From Branchiostoma floridae (Eukaryota; Chordata; Leptocardii; Amphioxiformes; Branchiostomatidae), in assembly GCF_000003815.2 (NCBI RefSeq), contig NW_023365592.1, positions 1 through 24,900 of the forward strand: a stretch of 24,900 nucleotides of DNA. The letters are read 5' to 3'. Each line of letters starts with the position of its first letter. Position 1 is the first letter of the stretch. Position numbers and translations under genes: made by a program. Below the pieces are notes generated by a model. It did no database searches. It was not told the origin of the DNA and saw nothing but the letters and a program-made list of their open reading frames with translations. Shown here piece by piece: positions 9,164 through 17,481 of this stretch.

Positions 9164-12100
9164 TTAACGCTGATAAGCGTAAGACGTGATATGTTTTTGT
9201 GCCCCTTTAAGGTATGGTAGGTACATACGTGCCACAGGGCACATAGGGCCAGGTGAGAAATATGTCTTATTAGGCAGAGTTGCCTTCAAGTCCCCCCAGA
9301 CATCAGCAGACCTGTCGTACACATATACGAGAAGTTCTTCCTTATCATCCTCGTCATCAACACAGCTTAACCATATGTGGAGCTGATTGTCAATTACAAA
9401 AAGACAGGGAGAAATACACATTTTCATTTTACGGTTTCCTTTGTTCGGCCAGCCTTGCAGCTTCTGCCAGCGGTCTGACTCTGTGTCGTACACCATGGTC
9501 TGCTTGAAGTCAAAATCGGCGCAGAACAGCTCTGTTCCCATGGTAACGGCTGAATAGATGTCAAGATCGGGGTCTGATGCTGGGCTCCGCTTGCACCAAC
9601 GGTCCTGGCTTGGGTCATAGCAATGCAGTTCTAAACTTGTCAGGAAATAGAGGTGTGAACCGCAGGCCAATGCTTCACTGTAGTCATATTCAGTATTGTC
9701 AACTTGCAGCTGTGCACACTCCTGCCACTGGTCTGTGTGCCAGTTGTACTTTCTCATCCACACCAATCCACTGTCATCCTCTACATCGGCAGCAAGATAG
9801 TACAAATTCCCATCAAGTTCAACAAGGTGCTCATCGTACCATGTAGAATCGTTGTCCAGTCTCAGCGACTTAGATACTGAGGAGATACCAGCATGTTCCC
9901 ACACATTCCCCGCATGGTTGTACTTCAGCATGGACAGCTCACCGTTACTCTTTCCCGTACGAGTCAGGATGTAGATGTTGTTATCTCTAGTGACTGTCAC
10001 GTCTGTGATGCAGGGAAAGTCTTCTGGTTTGTAGCTGCAGCTGATGTACTTCCCTTCCAGAGGGTTCATGAAAAGGAGCTCTTTGGAACTGGAGAGGATA
10101 GAACGTAAATTATACCATCATAAGACAAGAATGGGTACTCTTACCTTTCTTTCAAGAATGAGGCCGAAAAGTCACAACATGCACGACTGTAATCTTTCAA
10201 TCTAATCTTGTAGCCTCTAAGAAATGAGTTTCAGTATGAGTTGGAATTAGGTGCAGACCACATTGACTAGAGTGAGACTGTGAAATGTGCATTAAAGGTC
10301 CTAAAATGTGAAACAGCCGTGTACAATGATTTTAAACCTTGAAAGTCATATGAAGAAGTAATATGTACTGACTCAGTATTGGCCAACAGAACCATTTCTG
10401 TTGTCATCCCAAGCCTCGGTTTCATGTTGGCCTTCCATTTCTGTATCACATGCCTGATGACCTCGGAACTCCCGGGAACCTCTTTAACCAGGGGGTGATC
10501 CAAGATGACTGCCGTGTCGGCTGAGGACAGCAGGTTGAAGCGGATGTGAGGGAGGATACTGGGTAGATGGTGCAGTCTGTAGGGAACAGGGTAGGGGTTG
10601 ACATGGGGGCGATATGAACTTGTTTCCATTACTGCATAGGAGTCTTGACTTTCAGTTGACTATTCAGTTTGCATAGAAGTCAGGGATATTGAATCACATA
10701 GAAAAACCGAGGGACGCCACGTCAATCAGCCAACATAGAAGCCTTTGCAGTCATGAATGACGTTTGATGTGATGTAAACACAATGTGGTCATCAATATTC
10801 ATAGTTGTATAATACCCACCTGCCCTCCCTGCTGTACTGCACCCATCTCACCACAGCCTCCCACACTATTGTCTCCTCTTTAACATCCAGATCATCGTGG
10901 CTGATAATCTCAGTCAGCTGGTTTATACTCAGGCTGTAGAAATCTTCGCTGGAGGCAACCTGTGGAGATGAAGAGTACATGTACATGTGTGGTACTATGG
11001 GGAACAACTTTTAACTGGTTAAGACTGATACTTACAAATAAGGCAGGAAAAGTGGGTTTTACTCTTCTTTATTATGCTGCGGACAGCTATGGCCATAAAA
11101 TTAAAAAAAATAGTGGATGACTTCCTCTAAAATAACGTCTGACATTATACTAGAACGAGCAGAAATGGTACAAAGTGTAACATGCAAAAGATTTGCAATA
11201 CGTTTTAAACACACAAACTCGTTCATATTCGAATCAACCTAGTATGGTAGGGAATTGAATGAAGTGAGCTACTATCAACACATTAGACCAACCTCAACAA
11301 AGTTTCTTCGGATCATCTGCAGACAAGCTTTACGGACAACGTTCACAGAGAAGATATCAGCAAACTTGTACAAGTCCATATAGTGGGAGCGCTCTACGTT
11401 CATGGCCATGTAGCTGCTGCATGTGTCTCTCACATAGTCCAGTTGGAGGAGGTCAGCTGCCTGGTACAGGGGCTGCACTCTGTCCATCGATACATGAAGG
11501 GTTCCCGAGTAGATGTATTTCAGGATCTCCCCGAAAATGCTTGCATCCACACACTGCAGAAGAATACAACTTTACAATGCTCAACNNNNNNNNNNNNNNN
11601 NNNNNNNNNNNNNNNNNNNNNNNNNNNNNNNNNNNNNNNNNNNNNNNNNNNNNNNNNNNNNNNNNNNNNNNNNNNNNNNNNNNNNATCCAAGCAGTTGAG
11701 TCCGAGTTCTGAAATGTCAATTTTATTATCTGACATTCCATTTTGCCGACTAAAATACACGATACAGAAATTGCACATGAGATAGTGTATTATTGGAATA
11801 TGTTTGAAACATGACAAACTCACTAAAAACGCCTTGCGTTCAGGTGTTCCTTTCTTTTCAATCTCGGCATGGACCGCGGCTGCATGCGGCGCTGCTGCTG
11901 CCCCCTTTGTCTTTGTGCTTCGGCATGTTTCTTTGGTATGAAGGTTGAAACGCACGACTTAAATACGGCAGAAAGACCACGACCGACATGCGCAGGTGTC
12001 ACGTCTAGACACCAATCAGGTGCATGTGTCACGGGGTAACATAGCATATAAAAAGGGGCGCGGGGACATCGCAGTGCATGGCCTCCAATCAGAATGTCTT

Positions 12101-12354
12101 ACGTCTGACAATATATTACATTCAACGACCTCCCTGTGCACTGTGAACATGGCCCTGAAGTAGGGGCTGGCCGCGGACAGAACAAGTCGATGGCAGGGAA
12201 ACCGCCGGCCCTCGACTTCAAGGACGACATCCTGCAGTACCCCAGCCTTCTGTAAGTCACATACAGATCCTAGAAACCCGTGCAGATAGCTTTCGTCTTG
12301 GTAGGAACGAAGACGAACTGCGCTGGCGTGGAGTTCTTGGTCTGCGGCAGCCAT
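9164..12354 (-). CDS. BTB-BACK-Kelch protein (kelch-like family), copy A, five exons
   Basis: Probable Cullin-3 ubiquitin-ligase substrate adaptor (family knowledge). Proposed exons: 12103-12354, 11293-11553, 10820-10959, 10373-10576 and 9164-10088, giving 593 codons, typical of the family. Exons 1-2 are the BTB domain ([35 protein letters not shown]). Exons 3-4 are BACK ([37 protein letters not shown]). Exon 5 is a degenerate kelch propeller of about five to six blades, with Tyr/Trp positions such as [18 protein letters not shown] and VYDRSADVW but few Gly-Gly pairs. Acceptors end CTGCAG, CCACAG, CTACAG and CTCCAG; the exon 4 donor GTCAGT is kept in copy B. The exon 1 donor (GAC|GTAAGA) is less sure because the last ~13 codons differ from copy B. 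A 100-N gap lies in intron 1. Start is MAAADQ, matching MAATDH in B. Confidence 0.85.
11586..11685. other. Assembly gap (100 N) in intron 1 of copy A
   Basis: A 100-N placeholder 32 bases upstream (gene sense) of exon 2. Sequence on the exon 2 side is near-identical to copy B; sequence on the other side is not, so a breakpoint may lie in the gap. Confidence 0.99.
12012..12055 (+). promoter_or_regulatory. Promoter-like CCAAT plus TATA pair inside intron 1 of copy A
   Basis: CCAAT at 12012-12016 (CACCAATCAGG) is followed by TATAAAAAG at 12047-12055, both on the plus strand and antisense to the Kelch gene. No convincing plus-strand gene starts nearby: the ATG at 12073-12083 opens only a short frame. 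It could be part of an unrecognised insertion. Weak evidence. Confidence 0.25.
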
Positions 12355-12617
12355 GTTGATGATGATGGATGGTACAGGTCAAAGGGTGGGCCTCTACTGA
12401 TTACCCACATAATGTATCAGTTACAGTACTACCATCATCCACTGGGATGGAAGGATTTTTTTTGTTGCATACAATCAAAATATTCAACAAAATTATTGTT
12501 ATATTTGCCTTAGTTAATAAAAGAGCCAAAAAATATCAAATGATTTATCTATGAACGCGGCAGGGTGACAGCTGCGTTGTTAAAAGCTATCTAACTACCG
12601 TCCTCTACATAACCTGA

Positions 12618-12687
12618 TGGTACAGAAAGTTCATGTACGGTTCAGGTCCAGAGGATCAGGTCTAGGTGTCTGGACCTGAACCTGGAT
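12618..12687. repeat. Dispersed repeat with GGTTCAGGTCC dyad, copy 1
   Basis: GGTTCAGGTCCA (12639-12650) and its exact reverse complement (12671-12682) form a 12-bp dyad. A 19-base match in opposite orientation lies at 24438-24456, with similar flanks (ACAGAAA, TTCA, GTAC blocks). Confidence 0.7.
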
Positions 12688-13020
12688 CAAATTACTACGA
12701 ATGGGCAAGCTCCTTGGATCATGGAATGGGCGATTATCAAAACCATGGTCCATTTCGCGCGCGCGATCGCTACAGGAAGCTGTTCGGTGGAGTGGTCTGC
12801 CTTCACGCAAATAACGCTAACTTTCTCTGTTAATAAGTTAGACCAAGTTTGACTATACACATAGAAACGTGATAAAAATGACTGTTAAATCTTTTTTACT
12901 GCGCTCTTGTTATTTGATTGAACCAATATGCCTCAAAACACGTATAGTACTGGCATTATCTGCAGATAGCCAAGCTGCTAATCGGTCCAACATCAGATTC
13001 AACGATTTTTTTTCAGGTCC

Positions 13021-13072
13021 GGGTTTTCTGGTCCGTCCATCAAGAAGGGTTTTCTGGTCCGTCCATCAAGAA
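13021..13072 (+). repeat. 26-bp tandem duplication
   Basis: GGGTTTTCTGGTCCGTCCAT plus CAAGAA is repeated twice head to tail, at 13021 and 13047, followed by GTACCGGTACCGGG. Non-coding. Confidence 0.9.
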
Positions 13073-13168
13073 AACAAATACGGTTTCGTACCGGTACCGG
13101 GTCCCACCACTGCTGATGATAATAACTTCCATGCCTTAATGTCCTAGGCTATTACGCTAGTACTGGGA

Positions 13169-14065
13169 GACATATGGCTATTCCTTGTTCTTATCTGAGC
13201 TGGTATTTGGTACTTTGCATCACGTAAGATGATAGTTTTTACGATGTTGGCACGTGTGATGTGACTTACGTGTTATAAAGTAGCTGTACATGGGCCACCC
13301 TACTTTCCCACTGATGGGGTATTGGTTTATCCTGATGCATGCGCGGATATTTGGCCTTTTGGTAGATCACAGTCAAACTACCGTTTCACCAATTTTTATC
13401 TTTGTTAACGTTACATAAATGAATAGACATGACATTTACTTCTAATCATGTTGAACATGGGCAAGTCTTAGTTCTTTTGTGCACCTTCAGTTTTATGGGA
13501 AAGTGATAACATCTATTCGTCGGTCAGTTTTTATGAAACACAATCACTAAAAATATGATTTTATTTATTGTAACACTAGCTTTCCCACATGGAAACAAGA
13601 ACCTTGAAGTGGCGAGCATGTTACGTTTTTTCTTAATTTAGTACAAAGAAGATTGTTTTTCCATGTCAAACGGACACAGCGAGTGGAAAATTACGAAATT
13701 AGATGCAAGTTGGTATAAAATTGAAACGACACGAATTGTGTTTTATATAAGAACTACAAAGTATTCCTTCAAACAGAATAGTAACTGACACAGGGCTACT
13801 CTGCGATCCTATCAGACTATCAGTTAACATTCAATGTTCAAAGATGATACAAAATTAAATTAATGATACAGAACATTAGTCCCAATTTTTAAAAAAAATG
13901 TTCTATATCTATAAGAAAGGACAAATCATTTCTGTGTCAAAATTTTCCTTAAAGTAAAACATTATGTAAAATGCCTATCCCCTTGTGGAGGCGTTCTTTA
14001 AAAGCTGAATAAATAGCATAGAAAGACTGCACTGCTCTGTACTGCATGTGTTCTGATCCTGTACG
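13169..14065 (-). other. 3' flank / 3' UTR of Kelch copy B
   Basis: Counterpart of 8160-9163, with scattered substitutions and indels. It includes the same tandem AATAAA signal on the minus strand at 13560-13569. It marks the distal end of the duplicated unit. Confidence 0.7.
13560..13569 (-). promoter_or_regulatory. Poly(A) signals for Kelch copy B
   Basis: The same two overlapping AATAAA hexamers as in copy A, about 500 bases past the stop codon. Transcripts from the disrupted gene might instead end inside the inserted transposon. Confidence 0.4.
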
Positions 14066-14641
14066 TTAACGCTGATAAGCGTAAGACGTGATATGTTTTT
14101 GTGCCCCTTTAAGGTATGGTAGGTACATACGTGCCACAGGGCACATAGGGCCAGGTGAGAAATATGTCTTATTAGGCAGAGTTGCATTCACGTCCCTCCA
14201 GACATCAGCAGACCTGTCGTACACATATACGAGAAGTTCTTCCTTATCATCCTCGTCATCAACACAGCTTAACCATATGTGGAGCTGGTTGTCCATTACA
14301 AAAAGACAGGGAGAAATACACATTTTCATTTTACGGTTTCCTTTGTTCGGCCAGCCTTGCAGCTTCTGCCAGCGGTCTGACTCTGTGTCATACACCATGA
14401 TCTGTTTGAAGTCAAAATCAGCGCAGAACAGCTCTGTTCCCTTGGTAACGGCTGAATAAATGTCAAGATCGGGGTCTGATGCTGGGCTCCGCTTGCACCA
14501 ACAGTTCTGGCTTCGGTCATAACAATGCAGTTCTAAACTTGTCAGGAAATAGAGGTGTGAACCGCAGGCCAATGCTTCACTGTAGTCATATTCAGTATTG
14601 TCAAGTTGCAGCTGTGCACACTCCTGCCACTGGTCTGTGTG

Positions 14642-14644
14642 CCA
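14642..14644. repeat. Target-site duplication CCA, left copy
   Basis: CCA here and at 17482-17484 flank the inserted element, where copy A has one CCA (9740-9742). On the gene strand the triplet is the Trp codon TGG of YNWH. Confidence 0.8.
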
Positions 14645-14668
14645 CACTGCATGAAAAAGCAGATTTCC
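14645..14668 (+). repeat. Left terminal inverted repeat of the CACTG element
   Basis: 24-bp end beginning CACTGC and ending GCAGATTTCC; pairs with 17458-17481 with three mismatches (positions 7, 8 and 14). Confidence 0.85.
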
Positions 14669-14891
14669 ACGAGTTCCCAACATTGTGCACGATGGTGGAA
14701 CCTGACGTGTTCTCACCGTGGGCACGGGTTTCCACGGACTGCCTGTTCCCGCGTGCCCCTACAATGAAAACCTGTGCGCACGATAGGGCACGCGAAGAGT
14801 CCACGCGCCCCACTGTTGTACACTTCCCGTGTTTCACAATTATCGTTAGCAATGGAGAGCTGAGAAGTGTCTGATAATTCAGTTTGGTGAA

Positions 14892-15176
14892 TTGTCAATT
14901 AAAAATCCCTTAAACTCTTGCCACATTTCGGTCTGTACTTGCGGGAAAGTCAATAATGAAACCGACGCCAACAGTACGCGAAATAAGATTTGCAACGCAT
15001 TGCAATCCCCCTATAGTGACCAAAATCGTGCCGTATATACGAAACTCAACCAACTACGTTACCTAGATATACAGATTGCATGTAAGAGTTACACTATAGA
15101 AGCAAAAAAATTAGATTTCAACGGAGTGTGCCCAATGTCTTTTACTTCATATGAAATGTTTTCTATGCGACATTAA
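14892..15176 (+). CDS. Small open frame inside the transposon, unknown
   Basis: 94 codons, starting MSIKNPLNSC and ending YEMFSMRH. It contains a few Cys and many polar residues but no motif I recognise. No splice partner or promoter is evident. It may be chance, a captured host fragment, or a decayed part of the element's own genes. Confidence 0.15.
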   Translation: MSIKNPLNSCHISVCTCGKVNNETDANSTRNKICNALQSPYSDQNRAVYTKLNQLRYLDIQIACKSYTIEAKKLDFNGVCPMSFTSYEMFSMRH

Positions 15177-15440
15177 ATGTATATGTGTATTGAGTTAGTT
15201 GTCATAGACGTAAAAGCTCAAAGCTAAGAAGAGCTGTTTTTCTTTCTACGTATTAATTCGTGGAATATGTACAAGACAAACATAGAGGTCGCAAATAATC
15301 ACAGAAAGAACTTGTTTTATTTGTTTTGGGCTAGCAAATACAGTGATTTATAGTTTGCAGTAATTTGTCAGTCAAGCGGGAACGCGGGACAAAGACTACT
15401 GATCTCAAATGTATGTGATTCGTGTATTCGAAGAAACAGC

Positions 15441-15728
15441 ATGAATAGAACGGACAAAGCTTTAACAAATGATCAATGGCAACGAATATGTTCCCCAGCC
15501 AACTTGGAAGGAGGCTTTAAACTCGACGCCTATCAATACATAGATTGGAAGTGTTGTTCTTTGGTCGGTCGGCGCGGCTTTGTTTATATAACGCCGCATT
15601 ATTCCGGCGCCATGTTGGATTTGCATTATATTGACTCCTTGTTTGTCGTAAAAATCGATTCAAAATATTACAAAGCTAATAATGTTATGGAGAACTTCAA
15701 TCTTCGCATATTTCACTTTTACAAATAG
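15441..15728 (+). CDS. Small open frame inside the transposon, unknown
   Basis: 95 codons, starting MNRTDKALTN and ending LRIFHFYK. Amino-acid composition is more protein-like than most chance frames here (DAYQYIDWKCCSLVGRRGF), but no family is recognised. It lies in the central part of the CACTG element on the strand opposite to the disrupted Kelch gene. Confidence 0.2.
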   Translation: MNRTDKALTNDQWQRICSPANLEGGFKLDAYQYIDWKCCSLVGRRGFVYITPHYSGAMLDLHYIDSLFVVKIDSKYYKANNVMENFNLRIFHFYK

Positions 15729-16182
15729 TGTAGTTTTTGTTTGATATCGATAGGGAGATTGTCTGCCTGACTTGACTTTGTCGAATATTGAGCCGATCGC
15801 GAATACGTGTGCTAGTAACATTTCTCAGATATTTCATAGCAATTGTACAGAAGCTCTACGTTGCATGAGCTAATCAAATTTCTGTTACTAATGGGAAATA
15901 CGGTCCGTTAGAGGTAAACAAGCAAGTTAAAAAGCACGAAAGTTAACTACTGGCGATGGACCGCCACAAGCTCCCCTCCCCCAATACACTTGTCAGTGTT
16001 TTGTCTAAGCTTGAAAACACGGTATTCCGACGCGCGTGTCCTATAGCCTCCTTCGCGATTCTCAACGTTGACTAAGGTTTGCCGGGTGAGGAAATTTGCT
16101 TTGGAAGGAGTTTGCCGTATACACACAAATAGTATATTCAACGACTTATTGTGTCTGTATTCAAAATACCCATCCGATGTAG

Positions 16183-16667
16183 CCAATCGCATTTCACACA
16201 CGAGATGGGTGTTTGGGAATGAGGACCAATCAGCACACGTGTCTCCATTTTCAAACCTCACAGTCGTCATTTCAGATCTTGACTCATTTCATTCAGAGTG
16301 GTTTCACGCTGCTCCGACCCCGATAGCTAAGTATTTGATCGCACGACTGACAGCGCGGTGAACTTTATGAAAGCTTGCAAATGATTCTACGTCAAGACTG
16401 GACACTATCTCGCCATGGAATTGAATTTTACTGCCGACGCCGTGGGACCAAATTCTGCTTTATAGAGCAACATCTAGCCTCCCGACCACCGAGGGTCGGG
16501 TTGGCCCTTTGTCGGTGCGATGTTTCTCGCCGCCCGGGCCGGGTCGGCTGACGCACCCTGTTAGCTCTTCGTAGTAGCTGCCGATTAGGTGATTTGGAGC
16601 TCCTTCGTCTCCGTGGAGGCCCTACACGTCTCACGATGGATTGGATACCACCGTTACGAACTTGCAT
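16183..16667. other. CCAAT boxes and GC-rich block inside the transposon
   Basis: Two CCAAT boxes on the plus strand (16183-16187 and 16226-16230) precede a markedly GC-rich stretch (about 16430-16650), which has a CCCGACC/GGTCGGG hairpin near 16480-16502. The minus strand reads as an Arg-rich 79-codon frame. This could be a promoter plus start of a lost or captured gene. Composition differs from the AT-rich flanks; function not established. Confidence 0.25.
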
Positions 16668-17457
16668 GTTAACGCTTAGAAAATCTGCTGCGGCTGTGCA
16701 AGGCTTTCTTTAACCTCCTTGGGCTGTGTAAATGTATAGGCTCTGGACTAGCAACTTTTTGTGTAAAAGGCCAGCTGGAGGTGTACGGATGAGAGCAGGA
16801 ATGCTGAAATCCAGAGACCTACGGGAGTTTTATGTCATCAACCAGCACAGTAGAGTGAACTCAAAATGTTGAGACTGCGAATAAAACCCAAAAGTACTGG
16901 TGTCGGACCGACAAACCTATGGGAGCCCAAAGGATCGACAGCCAGTACATATGGAGGAACGCATCAGGAGCAGTCAACTCTCAAATAATACTTAAAACTG
17001 CAAAAACAACGAAAGTTAATTCACATCTAGAAAGAATAAAACAAACACACTATAATTTATATACAGGGGAAGGGGGAAGCTGGGAGGGTAATTTTTGGGC
17101 TGGGAAGGGCCGGGGCAGTGAAAATGACGCTGCTATCAATAACAAAGGGTAATTGTGGCGCAGTCGAGGCCCGGGGAGATAATTAGGTGATAATTAACCG
17201 CTAATTTATGCATCCGTCATTCTCACACAAAAGCAAACGTCGCTAGTTTCCACACGTACGCACACGTGTACTAAGATGGCACGGTTCGCGCACACAGGTT
17301 TCCTCATAGAGGGCACGTTATGCACACGCGAGTGGTCCGTTTACTCGGATTTGCACAGGTGCCCCATGTAGGGGCACGTCACGTTCGCACAGTGGGCACC
17401 CGTTGAAACCCGTGGAAACTCTGGATTTACTTGCATGTGTACACGGGTTTGCACAGC

Positions 17458-17481
17458 GGAAATCTGCGTTTTCGAGCAGTG
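17458..17481 (-). repeat. Right terminal inverted repeat of the CACTG element
   Basis: Reverse complement begins CACTGCTCGAAAA and ends GCAGATTTCC, matching the left end at 21 of 24 positions. Followed directly by the CCA target duplication. Confidence 0.85.

Larger units (their letters stand above)
12355..13168. other. Spacer between copies A and B
   Basis: Contains the probable 5' region of copy A, a dispersed dyad repeat (12618-12687) and a 26-bp duplication (13021-13072). No supported gene; the 92-codon open frame at 12869-13147 crosses the 26-bp repeat and has no domain. Confidence 0.5.
14645..17481. mobile_element. Non-autonomous CACTA/EnSpm-like (CMC) DNA transposon, 2,837 bp
   Basis: Ends are defined by comparison with the uninterrupted copy A exon. 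Left end 14645-14668 starts CACTGCATGAAAA; right end 17458-17481 on the opposite strand starts CACTGCTCGAAAA. They match at 21 of 24 positions. A 3-bp target duplication (CCA) and CACTG ends are hallmarks of the CACTA/EnSpm superfamily; plant CACTA ends commonly read CACTACAAGAAAA, close to this. GGGCACG subterminal repeats occur on both sides (14720, 14752 inverted, 14786, 17311, 17372), like transposase-binding repeats of known CACTA elements. No transposase or DDE motif is recognisable; open frames are at most ~107 codons. Other CMC members such as Chapaev3 remain possible. Confidence 0.8.

Noticed and set aside
9186-10108. Plus-strand open frames opposite the kelch exons (also 14088-14874 and 17403-17838)
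   Set aside because: They are shadows of the minus-strand coding exons and have no domain of their own.
10267-10372. Extension of exon 4 of copy A by read-through ([10 protein letters not shown]...)
   Set aside because: The conserved GA|GTCAGT donor shared with copy B gives equal 204-bp exons and the correct phase for exon 5, so the read-through is intron.
11823-12047. Minus-strand Ala/Gln/Arg-rich frames in intron 1 of copy A, one ending at a GTGAGT donor-like site
   Set aside because: Low-complexity composition, no matching acceptor or family; could be an extra exon, but nothing supports it.
12639-12682. A tRNA gene, from the B-box-like GGTTCAGGTCC
   Set aside because: No cloverleaf, A box or acceptor pairing can be made around it.
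14601-14898. Minus-strand frames running from the kelch exon into the left end of the transposon
   Set aside because: They are chance extensions across the insertion junction, not separate genes.
16428-16667. Arg-rich 79-codon minus-strand frame in the GC-rich block as a gene
   Set aside because: Arg-rich frames arise readily from GC-rich DNA; no motif, start context or partner exons support it.
14645-17481. A RAG/ProtoRAG or Transib-like element, because the ends start with CAC
   Set aside because: Those ends usually read CACWATG or similar with 5-bp duplications. Here the ends read CACTGC with a 3-bp duplication, and no RAG-like coding sequence is visible.
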